From JANRLT01 sp041736895 (GTDB lineage Bacteria > Planctomycetota > Planctomycetia > Pirellulales > JALHPA01), in NCBI GenBank assembly GCA_041736895.1, contig JBGSSS010000208.1, positions 13,241 to 77,240 on the forward strand: DNA of 64,000 nt. Direction: 5' to 3'. The notes beneath the pieces are model-generated. The model did not search any database, had not been told where the DNA came from, and saw only the letters and a list, made by a program, of their open reading frames with translations. This document shows positions 8,214 to 17,218 of the stretch, piece after piece. Position numbers and translations under genes: made by a program. The stretch's first letter is position 1; the number at the start of each line of letters is the position of its first letter.

Positions 8214-8645
8214 TTACGCGGCGGCTGGCAGAATCTCGCGGATGTTGGTGAGCTTAAAGCTCTTCTCGCCGATGTAGACGTTGACCGTGCCATCGGTGAC
8301 GGTGACCTTGCTTACGGTGCCGGTGACATCGTTGTTGTCATCGCCAAGCGCTTTGACTTGTTTGCCGATCATCGATGTCGCATTGCTCAGGTTCTGTCCC
8401 AGCAGCACGGTGTCCAAGGTCGAACTTAGCTTGTCGCTCGAAGCGACCTGGCGGATCTGCGACAATTGCGTGAGCAGCGCCGTGTTGTCCGCAGGGTTCA
8501 AGGGATCTTGGTTCTGCAACTCGGCGATCATCAATTGCAAGAACTCGCCGGTGCCAACGGCGTCGAACGCTTTGTTGACATCATTTTGGCTTGTTTTGTT
8601 TTGGGTGCTCGTCCCGCTGCTGCCGCCGATTGGATCGGTTGCCAT
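8214..8645 (-). CDS. flgD: Flagellar hook cap protein FlgD
   Basis: FlgD caps the growing hook and is needed for FlgE polymerisation. The signature FLQLMIAELQNQDPLNPADN is present at about residues 34-53, followed by LLTQLSQIRQ and the conserved MIGKQV. The protein is 143 residues and ends shortly after the first core strands, so the FlgD Ig-like C-terminal domain of longer homologues is absent; short FlgD proteins are known. It lies between fliK and flgE, the standard hook-operon order. Confidence 0.92.
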   Translation of the reverse strand: MATDPIGGSSGTSTQNKTSQNDVNKAFDAVGTGEFLQLMIAELQNQDPLNPADNTALLTQLSQIRQVASSDKLSSTLDTVLLGQNLSNATSMIGKQVKALGDDNNDVTGTVSKVTVTDGTVNVYIGEKSFKLTNIREILPAAA

Positions 8646-8703
8646 GTTTCGGTTCCTTTGCTAGGAGGATCGCGGTCTCTCGACCGTGATGAAAGTTGTA
8701 TCG

Positions 8704-10272
8704 TCAAATGATCACGTTCAACTGTGAAGATTGCCGTGCCGCCGGCAAGGTTCGCACGATCGGCGCAGCGACCACTGGCGCGGTCGCGCGTTCGCCGCGC
8801 AGACGATTGCGCTGCTGTTCCTGCTGTTCGCGCAGTTGCTCTTTGGCATCTTCCGCGCTGCTATGATTCGATTGATCGCGCACTTCGACTTCGAAGGTTT
8901 CGATGCGCACATTTTGCTCCGCGAGCTTTTCTTTGAGCTGAGGCAAATTGTCCATCAACAAATTTCGCGCCGTGGTTGTTTCCGTTTCCATCCGCGCGAT
9001 CATGGCACCATCACGGAGCGAAATCTCGAGCTTCACTGCTCCAAGTTCCGGCGGACTTAGCCGCAGACGAATTTCCCCCTCGGTCTCACCAGCCCGTTGA
9101 AACGCCCGCGCGACTCGCTGCACGAAACGTGTTCGATCAACGCCGTTGAGACCATCATTGGCCTTGCGTTCGTTCGACGCGGCTTCGAGACGATTCGCGA
9201 ACGAGCCCGGAATCTGCGGCCCGCGCAGGTGATTTGGCGGCGTGGCTGATTCTGTCGAAGTCGTAGAAACGGCTGGAATATCCGGGGTTTTTGTGCTGCC
9301 GGAGGTTGTTTCAACGACCACGTCAGGGTTGGCGGCACTCGCGGTTGATTCCGCGTTCATGATCATTGATTCCGCCAAGCGAAACCCGCCTTCGTGGACC
9401 TCAGGCATGGTTTGTTGAGTCGTTTCCAGACGGCGTTTTGGTGCCGGCTCTTCTTCCGTTGATTCTGTTGCTACTGTGACAGCAAATGCGCCTTCGTCAT
9501 GCTCGCCCTCAGGGTTGATATCCGATTGCTCGCTCGCTCGTTTCTTGTCGATGCTCTCCGCAGGATCACTGCGAGTTTTGTTGACGCCTTTGGCGTCAAT
9601 CTTTTTTTCACTGGCAAGCTTGGTCGAGTGTAACTCGGTCGCAATCACGACGGCATTGGCGTCAGCAGCCGAGGCTTCTACGGTTGCCTCGACTTGCTCA
9701 TTCGCGTTGACAGGAAGATCATTGGCGGCGTTTGTCGCGAGATTGTCATTCACCCCGGTTTTTGGACGGCCGCGTTTGTTTCCGAACGACACCGCGTCGT
9801 TGAGTTCGATCCCTTCGGGTTGCTCACCATTCTCAGCGTCGCCCTGCGGCAATTGTTTCAACACGGGTTTGGCTGGCGCTTGAGCTAGGGCCGTTGCCGC
9901 AGCGATTTCTTCGGCTGATAGCTCTTGCTTGCCGTCCGTCGCTACGCCGTCATCGATATTAGTTTTCTTGCCTTTGGTTACTTCAGTGGATTTCCCGTTG
10001 GTTGCTTCAGATGCCTGCTTGGACAGGGTCACTTCATCGTGATCATCGTGCGACGCATCATCCGCTAGATCCGTGTCGTCACTCTTCCTCTCGTTCGCTT
10101 TGGGAGCCTCAGGGGAATTGCTCGCGCGGTGCTCGTCGCGACTTTGACGCTGTGCGGAGTTCAATGCCTGGTCAAAATCGTTGACTTTATCCGAGCCACG
10201 GTCGCGCGGCGTCGGCACGGGCAAGCTGCTCGTGAACAGCGTTTGCTTCAGATCGAAAATGGAGTCGGGCAT
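8704..10272 (-). CDS. fliK: Flagellar hook-length control protein FliK
   Basis: FliK is the secreted ruler that measures the hook and triggers the FlhB specificity switch. The first 360 residues are hydrophilic, low-complexity and rich in Ala, Glu, Asp, Lys and Thr, as expected for the disordered ruler part. The C-terminal Flg_hook domain (about 385-465) is recognisable by IRLRLSPPELGAVKLEISLR and the following LMDNLPQLKEKLAEQNVRIE. A Gln/Arg-rich tail follows. The gene lies directly before flgD, in the usual fliK-flgD-flgE order. Confidence 0.92.
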   Translation of the reverse strand: MPDSIFDLKQTLFTSSLPVPTPRDRGSDKVNDFDQALNSAQRQSRDEHRASNSPEAPKANERKSDDTDLADDASHDDHDEVTLSKQASEATNGKSTEVTKGKKTNIDDGVATDGKQELSAEEIAAATALAQAPAKPVLKQLPQGDAENGEQPEGIELNDAVSFGNKRGRPKTGVNDNLATNAANDLPVNANEQVEATVEASAADANAVVIATELHSTKLASEKKIDAKGVNKTRSDPAESIDKKRASEQSDINPEGEHDEGAFAVTVATESTEEEPAPKRRLETTQQTMPEVHEGGFRLAESMIMNAESTASAANPDVVVETTSGSTKTPDIPAVSTTSTESATPPNHLRGPQIPGSFANRLEAASNERKANDGLNGVDRTRFVQRVARAFQRAGETEGEIRLRLSPPELGAVKLEISLRDGAMIARMETETTTARNLLMDNLPQLKEKLAEQNVRIETFEVEVRDQSNHSSAEDAKEQLREQQEQQRNRLRGERATAPVVAAPIVRTLPAARQSSQLNVII

Positions 10273-10301
10273 CGCGGTTCTCGCTGGAATTCTCAGGATT
10301 G

Positions 10302-10976
10302 CTATGGGTTGGCGGTTTCCGGCACTGGTTGCAACCCCGAATCTTGTTTTGCCAATTCGTTGGGCACACGCAGCAAACGGAGCAAATCGTCGAGCTTGGC
10401 CTGTTCGGATTCGGATTTGAATTCGGCGACGATCTTGGCTTGCTTGGCGATCGTCATGTCGCGCATGATCGCAGCCACTTCACGGAGTTCTCCTTTGTCG
10501 ATCATGTTGAGGATTAACTCCTTGGCCAGCTTCGGTTTCACTGTTTCCCAAAGTTGGCGGATGTTGTCGCGGCCTTGCTGGATGGCGCGGTCTTGGTTTT
10601 CGACCAGGTTCTTGGCGTACTCTTGCTTGTCGTCGGCGAATTGCTCGATCGCCGATTGCAGCTTCAGCCGTTCGCTTGCCAGCAAATCGCGCTGGTTGCG
10701 CATCGCTTGTTCGCGCAGTTCCAAGTTCCGCTCGCGGAGTTGCCGAAATTGCTCGAGCTCTTCGTAGGTCGCATTCTTTGGGTTTTCTTTTTCGCCGTCG
10801 TTCCCTTTTGCCGCGGGCAACTCATCGCCGCGCGCGACAGCTAGCATCGTTGCGACCTTGTCCGGGTCAAGGAACCCTTGTGATTTGGCGTAAACCAACA
10901 TCACGGCAAGCGTGATGACACTTGCGATGCAGAAATACACCATCACCGCGCCAAACATGCCGAGGAGTTTTCCCAT
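10302..10976 (-). CDS. MotE-like membrane-anchored coiled-coil protein
   Basis: The 224-residue protein has one N-terminal membrane helix (about 10-30, VMVYFCIASVITLAVMLVYA). A long charged coiled coil follows (about 70-170). The C-terminal segment (ELILNMIDKGELREVAAIMRDM, then AKIVAEFKSESEQAKLDDLLRL) resembles the MgtE-N-like tail of MotE proteins, chaperones of the stator protein MotB in some bacteria. It lies between fliJ and fliK, 1 bp from fliJ, a position held by MotE-type genes in several flagellar loci. No motA or motB is visible here, so the partner is unknown. The family call rests on architecture and position, not close sequence match. Confidence 0.65.
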   Translation of the reverse strand: MGKLLGMFGAVMVYFCIASVITLAVMLVYAKSQGFLDPDKVATMLAVARGDELPAAKGNDGEKENPKNATYEELEQFRQLRERNLELREQAMRNQRDLLASERLKLQSAIEQFADDKQEYAKNLVENQDRAIQQGRDNIRQLWETVKPKLAKELILNMIDKGELREVAAIMRDMTIAKQAKIVAEFKSESEQAKLDDLLRLLRVPNELAKQDSGLQPVPETANP

Positions 10977-10978
10977 AG

Positions 10979-11431
10979 TTAAACCTCCTCGCGATAAAAG
11001 GCGAGCTGTCCGGCCAATTCATCGAAACGTTTCTGGTCGACTTTCTCTTCTTCACTGCGATGCTTTGCCAATTGAGTCTCGCGCAGCTTTTCGAGGATCC
11101 GAACTTCGCGATCCGCGGCAATCGCACGCTCCAGGCGGCGCTCAACTTCTTGTGCGATTTTTTGCCGTTGATCTTCCGTCGCCGCGCGTTCGATTTTCAG
11201 TTGAATCTCGTACCGTTGCATGTCCAACAATTGATCGACATCGACCTTGCCGGGCGCGGCGGCGAGTTGCCCAAGCTGCCGAATTGCCCCGATTTCCTGG
11301 TCCATTTCACGAATTCGCCCGGCCACAATCGCCTCGGCCTGTTGGGCGTCGGACAACTGCGCGCGGCGTTCATCACGATCCGCTTCGCGGACCCGCAGCA
11401 ACGTCGCCAGTCGAAAATGAAATGTGGCCAT
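10979..11431 (-). CDS. fliJ: Flagellar export protein FliJ
   Basis: FliJ is the coiled-coil stalk that sits in the FliI hexamer and contacts the export gate. The 150-residue product starts MATFHFRLATLLRVREADRD, the family's N-terminal pattern, and is a charged helix throughout (many Glu, Arg, Gln, Ala). The start at 11431 was chosen because the longer frame from 11500 translates a palindromic repeat. It lies between fliI and the MotE-like gene. Confidence 0.88.
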   Translation of the reverse strand: MATFHFRLATLLRVREADRDERRAQLSDAQQAEAIVAGRIREMDQEIGAIRQLGQLAAAPGKVDVDQLLDMQRYEIQLKIERAATEDQRQKIAQEVERRLERAIAADREVRILEKLRETQLAKHRSEEEKVDQKRFDELAGQLAFYREEV

Positions 11432-11484
11432 CTCGAAAAGGGGCTGGGGATTCGGGGTTTGGGGTTGGGGAAAAATATCTGCCA

Positions 11485-11508
11485 AAGCCCAGGGGTTCAC
11501 CCCCTGGG
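11485..11508. repeat. REP-like palindrome (CCCAGGGG family) between fliI and fliJ
   Basis: AAAG foot with arms CCCAGGGG and CCCCTGGG. It lies 8 bp beyond the fliI stop and is what a longer fliJ reading frame would wrongly translate. Confidence 0.8.
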
Positions 11509-11515
11509 AGCATTC

Positions 11516-12868
11516 TTACCGATTAATCGGCTGTGCCGGCGGCACTGTCGGCTGGCTTAAACGCGTGGCGATCTTGCGTCCCAGTAGTTGCAGGGCATCG
11601 ACAACTTGCTCGAACGTGACGCGCTCTTCGACACGCTGTTTCAGGAAGGCATGAATTTCGTCGTACATGTCGATCGACGTATCGACGAGCTTGTTCGCGC
11701 CCTTGCGATATGCGCCGATGCTGATCAGGTCTTCGTGATCGCGGTGCGCGGCCAAAACTTGCCGCACCAATTGCGCGGCGTTTTGTTGGTCTTGCGGCAC
11801 AATGTCGTTCATCAACCGGCTCAGGCTCTGCAGCACGTCGATCGCCGGATAATGCCCGCGCGAGGCGATCTTGCGCGAGAGCCAGGTATGGCCATCGAGC
11901 AGCCCGCGGACGGTGTCGGCGATCGGTTCTTGCGGATCGTCGCCTTCGACGAGGACCGAGTAAAAGGCAGTAATGCTCCCGAGCGGCGAACGGCCCGAGC
12001 GTTCAACCAAGCGCGGCAAGAGCGAAAACACCGAAGGCGGATAACCGCGCGTCGTTGGCGGTTCGCCGGCGGCGAGACCAATCTCGCGTTGAGCCATCGC
12101 GATACGCGTGACCGAGTCCATGAGCAAGAGGACGTCCTTGCCCTGGTCGCGGAAATATTCGGCGATCGTTGTCGCGGTCATCGCCGCTTTGACACGGCGG
12201 AGTGCCGGCTCATCGCTCGTCGCGACGACGACGACACTACGGGCAAGGCCTTCAGGACCCAGATCGCGTTCGAGAAAGTCATTGACCTCGCGGCCGCGTT
12301 CGCCGATCAGGGCGATGACGTTGACGTTGGCCGTGGTGTAGCGGGACATCATCCCGAGCGTGACGCTTTTGCCGACGCCGGAGCCAGCGAAGATGCCCAT
12401 CCGCTGGCCTTTGCCGCAACACAGCAAGCTATCGATCGTGCGAATGCCGGTGCCGAGCGGCTTGTCGATGCGCGGACGTGACGTCGATGGCGGCGGATCG
12501 CGGTCGATTTCCATGCGCTCCGGCAGCGCCGGTTGCGGACGCCCGTCGATGCAGCGGCCTTCGGCATCGACAACCCGGCCAAGCAGCGAGGGTCCGACGC
12601 GCAGCCAGCGCGCCGTGCGCAGCAGTTTTGCGCGATTGCCCCGGCGGACGCCTTGCATGCTGCTCAAGGGATAAAGCAACGTCAGCTCATCGCGGAAGCC
12701 AATGACTTCGGCTCGGACCGGTTCTTGCGTTTCGCGTTCGATCTCAACCAGCGCGCCGACCGGCGCGGGAAAGTCGGCCACGGCGATGGTCATGCCGACC
12801 GTCCGCACCACACTGCCCGTGAGGTGCGTCGGCATGATCCGTTCGAGATGGTCGAGCATTGCTTGCAT
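11516..12868 (-). CDS. fliI: Flagellar export ATPase FliI
   Basis: FliI is the hexameric ATPase of the flagellar export apparatus, related to the F1 beta subunit. The 450-residue product has the usual length. It contains the Walker A motif GIFAGSGVGKS (about 164-174), the GERGREVNDF motif, the Walker B region VLLLMDSVTRIAMAQREIGL, and the family stretch GEPPTTRGYPPSVFSLLPRL. The regulatory FliH gene lies directly upstream and FliJ downstream. A REPIN fills the fliH-fliI gap, so the three may form one transcript despite the repeat. Confidence 0.97.
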   Translation of the reverse strand: MQAMLDHLERIMPTHLTGSVVRTVGMTIAVADFPAPVGALVEIERETQEPVRAEVIGFRDELTLLYPLSSMQGVRRGNRAKLLRTARWLRVGPSLLGRVVDAEGRCIDGRPQPALPERMEIDRDPPPSTSRPRIDKPLGTGIRTIDSLLCCGKGQRMGIFAGSGVGKSVTLGMMSRYTTANVNVIALIGERGREVNDFLERDLGPEGLARSVVVVATSDEPALRRVKAAMTATTIAEYFRDQGKDVLLLMDSVTRIAMAQREIGLAAGEPPTTRGYPPSVFSLLPRLVERSGRSPLGSITAFYSVLVEGDDPQEPIADTVRGLLDGHTWLSRKIASRGHYPAIDVLQSLSRLMNDIVPQDQQNAAQLVRQVLAAHRDHEDLISIGAYRKGANKLVDTSIDMYDEIHAFLKQRVEERVTFEQVVDALQLLGRKIATRLSQPTVPPAQPINR

Positions 12869-12873
12869 GGTAT

Positions 12874-13019
12874 TTAGCCCCCGGTCAATGACCGGGGGAT
12901 TTAGTCGTCGTTCTGAAAATCAATCGTGGATTTGAAACAATTCTTTCGCGTGTCTTCTCTAACTCAACGATTCAGATCGTCAAATTGTCGGCTCCCCCCC
13001 GTCATTGACGGGGGGCTAA
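12874..13019. repeat. REPIN (CCCCCGGTC family) between fliH and fliI
   Basis: The left unit is TTTAG with arms CCCCCGGTC/GACCGGGGG at 12878-12898. The right unit has arms CCCCCCGTC/GACGGGGGG at 12995-13015 followed by CTAAA. The two units are inverted with about 95 bp between them. Copies of this family recur at 17111, 18636 and 29232. Confidence 0.85.
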
Positions 13020-13023
13020 AAAG

Positions 13024-13692
13024 TTAATCCTCATTGCCACCAACCAACTCACTGACCAATCGTTCCAACTGCACTTCGATCCGCTGATCGATCTCGCCTT
13101 GTTCGGTCAGCACACGGCAGCCGCCGGTCGAGATCGAGGCGTCGGGCACGAACTCGACTTGGCTGATGCGGCTGAACTCATTGGCCAGACGATCTGTTTG
13201 CTTGCCAAGCGCCGCGTGATCCGCCGGATTGAGCAGTACGCGTGCCTTGGTCGTCCCTGAAGCAAGCTCCAATGCTTCACGAATCAACGCCACGGATGCC
13301 GTGGGATCTTGGCTCAATTCGCGGCGCAGAATTTTCTCGGCCATCCGCGCTGCCAGCCGAACGCCGGCCTCTTCCCACTGCCGCAGCCAGGCCTGCTTTG
13401 CATCTTGCAAATCGGCGACTACTTTGCTCAGTGCCGGTAGCAACGTTGTCATCCGCTGGCCGACTTTTTCGTCGAGCGTCTTCTCAGCCGCGACTTGCGC
13501 CGACTTGCGGCCTTCTTCTTGCGACTTGGACTTGATCAGGTCTGCTTGCTTTTGCGCTTCGACGACGATCTGCGCTGCTTGGATGCGTGTCTGTTCCAGG
13601 TACTTGCCCGCCTGTTGCGTCAAGTCTTCGAAATTGAACGCGATTTGTTGGATCGCGGCATTCGAAGGCGATGCTTTGATGACACTGGCCAT
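13024..13692 (-). CDS. fliH: Flagellar export ATPase regulator FliH
   Basis: FliH binds FliI and tethers it to the C-ring through FliN. The 222-residue protein has a helical, Gln/Ala/Glu-rich N-terminal half with repeated small-residue spacing (QIVVEAQKQADLIKSKSQEE). The C-terminal half (about 125-215) matches the FliH/V-ATPase E-type domain, with LAARMAEKILRRELSQDPTA and ARVLLNPADHAALGKQ. Its position between fliG and fliI fits. Confidence 0.88.
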   Translation of the reverse strand: MASVIKASPSNAAIQQIAFNFEDLTQQAGKYLEQTRIQAAQIVVEAQKQADLIKSKSQEEGRKSAQVAAEKTLDEKVGQRMTTLLPALSKVVADLQDAKQAWLRQWEEAGVRLAARMAEKILRRELSQDPTASVALIREALELASGTTKARVLLNPADHAALGKQTDRLANEFSRISQVEFVPDASISTGGCRVLTEQGEIDQRIEVQLERLVSELVGGNED

Positions 13693-13746
13693 GCGGGCAG
13701 GAGGGGTTGGGGATTCGGGCTTCGTGAAAACAAAATTCAGTTACAA

Positions 13747-14859
13747 TCACGCCGCTTGTCTGCGCCGCGCGGTCATCTTCAAATAACCCAAACTCGCTGC
13801 GACGCGAGTCAGTTCTTGCTGCGCGGCTTCGGCTTGCTCGCGGCGAACAGGTCCGAGTTCGGCCAACGCGCGTTGCAGGAGCTTGGCTTGTCCACGCGGC
13901 AGGTTCCGTCCGATCCGTTCGACAACGTTCGGCTCGACACCAGCGAGGGCAAGGACAACATGCTCGGTCTCGGCTTGCTGTAGGACCGCAAGCAATTGCT
14001 TGTCCGTGAGGGCCAGCACGCGATCCAATTCAACTGCCCGCGTTGATAGAGTCATGGGCAAGATGTCGGGTAACTCATCGAGCTTCGCTTGCGTCATAGC
14101 CGCGTTAGCGGATTTCTCCGAAGACCGTTTTCGTTGTAACCCTGCGGTCAATTCTTGCTGATATTGAGCCAGATTTTGCAGGATTTGCTGCTCGGATGTC
14201 TCGCGCGATTCAGCCAAAATTCCGGCCAAGCGATTCATGCCCGTCACGCGGCGGCGTTGCTTGCGCAGTTGTTCATCGAGTTGCTTGGCGAACGAGGCCG
14301 CAAGCTCTTCGATCACCGCGGCATCCATGTCGTCGAGATCGACGATGCGACGAGCGACTTCGGCTTGCTGCGGCGCGGGGAGTTGTTCGAGCACCGCCGC
14401 CGCGCGGCGCGGTGGCAAGTGCGCAAGCACCACGGCCATTGTCTGCGGATGCTCGCGAAGCAGTGCTTCGCACAGTACCTTCGGCTCCAATTCGCTCAAG
14501 AACCCAAACGGATTAGCACTGCCATCACGATTCGACCAGCCGGCGGTGTAAGCTTCGTTCATCGGTTCGTGGTGGGGACTCAAGTCGAGTTCAACGCCGC
14601 TGACTTTGGCCGTAATCGTTGCTGCTTCCGCTTGCGCGGAAGCTGTTGTTCCCGGTGTCTTCGCCGCGAAGAATTCTTGCAGCACTTCCTTTTGAAGTTC
14701 CGGATCGATCTCGTCGAGTTCGAGTATTTGATCACGCACCTGGCGAGCTTGCGCTTCACTCATTTGTTCCAGCAGCTTGTCCGCGCTCGCATCGTCGAGC
14801 GCCGAGATCAAGATCGCGGCCTTACGGATTGGACTCAAGTTGGCAACAGCTTCGGGCAT
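13747..14859 (-). CDS. fliG: Flagellar motor switch protein FliG
   Basis: FliG is the rotor protein that receives torque from the stator. N-terminal (residues 1-70, LSPIRKAAILISALDDASAD), middle (LREHPQTMAVVLAHLPPRRA, the EHPQ motif) and C-terminal domains are all present; 370 residues is slightly long. Compared from memory with E. coli FliG, the torque helix is unusual. The segment aligned with SQRAADILRDDLANRGPVR reads PRGQAKLLQRALAELGPVR, so the acidic pair (Asp288 and Asp289) becomes Arg and Ala, Arg281 becomes Gly, and Lys264 becomes Ala. Only the GPVR arginine is kept. It lies between fliF and fliH. Confidence 0.94.
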   Translation of the reverse strand: MPEAVANLSPIRKAAILISALDDASADKLLEQMSEAQARQVRDQILELDEIDPELQKEVLQEFFAAKTPGTTASAQAEAATITAKVSGVELDLSPHHEPMNEAYTAGWSNRDGSANPFGFLSELEPKVLCEALLREHPQTMAVVLAHLPPRRAAAVLEQLPAPQQAEVARRIVDLDDMDAAVIEELAASFAKQLDEQLRKQRRRVTGMNRLAGILAESRETSEQQILQNLAQYQQELTAGLQRKRSSEKSANAAMTQAKLDELPDILPMTLSTRAVELDRVLALTDKQLLAVLQQAETEHVVLALAGVEPNVVERIGRNLPRGQAKLLQRALAELGPVRREQAEAAQQELTRVAASLGYLKMTARRRQAA

Positions 14860-14946
14860 GTTTCAGGCTTTGATTTCGGGAGCGGTCAAAGGTTCGGCGT
14901 CAAACGGGTCTTGCTTGCAATGCGGGTTGATTATTCAGCTTGCTGC

Positions 14947-16641
14947 TTAGCCCGGGCTGGTAATCCAGCTCCGAATGATATTCGCCGCGGTGTCGGGATC
15001 TTCGCGAACGATTTCGACGAGTTCATCACGGAGATTGCCCGTGCCTTTGGTCCGTCGTGCTAAGCGCTTGGCTGGGACTGCGGTATCCGCCGGCGTCGCT
15101 GAAACCTCGCCAGAATTCACCGCGGCGGTCGCGGCGTTCGTAATTGCCGGTGTTTCCGCTTCTGTTGCTGCCGGTGTTGGAACGCCTTTCAGCAGACCGC
15201 GAAGCATCAACAACCCGATCAACGCAAAGACTCCGGTAGCAATCGTGCTGCTGTTGCTCTTGGCCCAAGCGAGGGCCGTTTCGCTGAATTGCGTTTCGGG
15301 GAGTTCGGGCTGCGTGATTTGCTGGAACGTGTTGATGACGACATCGCCGATTGAGCCCCGATCGGGATTTTCGATATCACGCGGGGGCAACAGCTTGGCA
15401 ATGTAGCCACGCAGCAATTCGCCTTCGGTTTTGACGAGCGTTTCCATCTCAGCCGCTGTCGGAGTTTTAGCCTGATCATTGGCGGATGTATTTCGTTCTT
15501 TCCAAATCTTTTCGTAATAGGCGTAGGGAACGCCAACTGAAATGCTGACGAGTTTGGGCGTTAATCCGGCGCGTCGAGTGACAATTTCGCTGCCGCCCGG
15601 CATGAATTTATTGTTGACTGAAGTTAACTCTTTCTCAGCGCGGCCACTCGTCGTCGCGCCAGCATTTAGGCTCGCGGCTTGATTGCTGAAGCCCCCTTGG
15701 GCCGAGGGACCAGGCCGTCCTCCGGGGCCTGGTGAGACTTGAGTGCTTATTTCGCTTGTTTCATGCTGCAGAACTTGAAAGGCCTTGGAATCGAGACTCA
15801 GTTTTCGCTCAGTATGATCGAGATCGTTGTTGAGGATCACATTGCAGTTGACAACGGCTCCGGGTACATAGCTCAGCGCATTTTGAACTTTGCGCGTCCA
15901 GTCTTGCTCGTAAGCTTGTTTTGTTAGAAGTGTTGGATCTTGGCTTCCGCTCAGCAATTCCCCCGGACGTCCTACCGGATAGGAGCGATTATTCTTGAGA
16001 TCGATGACGGCAATGCTCTCGGGCTTCATGCCGGCGAAGGCCCCGGCGACCAATTGTCGAATCGCCTGGACGCGCGTCTCTTCGAGAGGGATTGAACCGA
16101 TCGTTTCGACGGAGACCGAAGCAGTGAAGAGCTTCGTGTTTTTCAAGCCGCCTTCCACACTTGTGTCGAACATGACTGCAGCGCGGCTGATGCCTTGCAT
16201 CTTGCCGATGATTTGGGCAAGTTCCATTTCCCGGCCATGTTTCATTCGCTGCGACTGCTTCTCTTTGTTCGAGAAGATGTCGTTGGTATCGAGGGCTTTG
16301 CTGATATGCGATCCATAGGTCGCCGGCATCGCTTGGCCATCGGCGAGTGCCGCCATGTACGTCGATTCTTCGCCGCGCGGAACGCGGATGCGATTGCCTT
16401 CGGTCGAGTAGTTCTTGAGACTAGCCTTGCCGAACGCTGCTTCGATATTCGGCAACTCGGCGGCCGTCACCGGTTCGCCGCCGAAGAGAAACGCCTCGGG
16501 TGCCGCGGTTTGGCGATTGAAGAGATACGCCAAACTGATCACGACGACCAACAGCAGCAAGCCCGCAACGACGCGCGCGCCGAGCGACAGCGTGCGAAAG
16601 ACGTTGTTGAATTGATTGACCGCGTTGTTGAGAAAGCCCAT
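14947..16641 (-). CDS. fliF: Flagellar MS-ring protein FliF
   Basis: FliF forms the MS ring in the inner membrane, the base on which the flagellum is built. The 564-residue product has the first membrane helix (about 24-44, VVAGLLLLVVVISLAYLF), ring-building motifs (MELAQIIGKMQGISRAAVMF), and a variable beta-collar region rich in Gly and Pro (about 300-350). A second membrane helix (about 462-482) is followed by a cytoplasmic tail ending LVEIVREDPDTAANIIRSWI, the FliG-binding segment. It lies between fliE and fliG. Confidence 0.97.
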   Translation of the reverse strand: MGFLNNAVNQFNNVFRTLSLGARVVAGLLLLVVVISLAYLFNRQTAAPEAFLFGGEPVTAAELPNIEAAFGKASLKNYSTEGNRIRVPRGEESTYMAALADGQAMPATYGSHISKALDTNDIFSNKEKQSQRMKHGREMELAQIIGKMQGISRAAVMFDTSVEGGLKNTKLFTASVSVETIGSIPLEETRVQAIRQLVAGAFAGMKPESIAVIDLKNNRSYPVGRPGELLSGSQDPTLLTKQAYEQDWTRKVQNALSYVPGAVVNCNVILNNDLDHTERKLSLDSKAFQVLQHETSEISTQVSPGPGGRPGPSAQGGFSNQAASLNAGATTSGRAEKELTSVNNKFMPGGSEIVTRRAGLTPKLVSISVGVPYAYYEKIWKERNTSANDQAKTPTAAEMETLVKTEGELLRGYIAKLLPPRDIENPDRGSIGDVVINTFQQITQPELPETQFSETALAWAKSNSSTIATGVFALIGLLMLRGLLKGVPTPAATEAETPAITNAATAAVNSGEVSATPADTAVPAKRLARRTKGTGNLRDELVEIVREDPDTAANIIRSWITSPG

Positions 16642-16788
16642 CCGTTGACTCTCCGTGTCATCGTTCTCGGGTCAAGTTCCGCATCCATGCGGGACTCCTG
16701 CTGCACTCACTCGTCGCTGCACTTCTTGAATTCTCCAAGGAGGTAAACTCCTTGGCTTTGTATTTGCTTCTTACTTCTTGCTTCTTAC

Positions 16789-17106
16789 TCACACACGGAT
16801 ATTCTTCAGCTCATCGTACGCCGCGACGAGTTTGTTGCGGATTTGCATCATCGTGCGAAACGCGAGGTCCGCCTTCTGCACCGCGGTCAGCACTTCGGCC
16901 GGATTGGCGTTGCCGCCGGTGAAGAGCGATTCGACCGCTTGGTCGGCGTCTTGCTGCAACGAGTTGACTTCTTGCAGCGAGTTGCTGAGCGCTTCGCCGA
17001 ACGAAGGACCGTCGGCCACTTTGGTATTGTTCGTTCCGCCGAGCGAGCCGAGCTGGCCCAGCGTTCCTGGCGAAAAACTTTGGATTGTGTTCATTGTCGT
17101 TTTCAC
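16789..17106 (-). CDS. fliE: Flagellar hook-basal body complex protein FliE
   Basis: FliE joins the MS ring to the rod. The 105-residue product has the family length. Its second half matches FliE: FGEALSNSLQEVNSLQQDAD and VLTAVQKADLAFRTMMQIRN, ending KLVAAYDELKNIRV. It lies between flgC and fliF, the usual order flgB-flgC-fliE-fliF. Confidence 0.96.
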   Translation of the reverse strand: MKTTMNTIQSFSPGTLGQLGSLGGTNNTKVADGPSFGEALSNSLQEVNSLQQDADQAVESLFTGGNANPAEVLTAVQKADLAFRTMMQIRNKLVAAYDELKNIRV

Positions 17107-17110
17107 TTTT

Positions 17111-17206
17111 TAGCCCCCCGTCAATGACGGGGGGAAATGCACTGGGATTCACTGACGAGTGCTGATCTGCAACGCGTGTTCCCCCCGGTCATTGACCGGG
17201 GGCTCA
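17111..17206. repeat. REPIN (CCCCCGGTC family) between flgC and fliE
   Basis: TAG plus arms CCCCCCGTC/GACGGGGGG at 17114-17134 is paired with arms CCCCCGGTC/GACCGGGGG at 17182-17202. Its left edge is 5 bp upstream of the fliE start codon, inside the fliE ribosome-binding region. Confidence 0.85.
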
Positions 17207-17218
17207 TGGGATTGTTGT

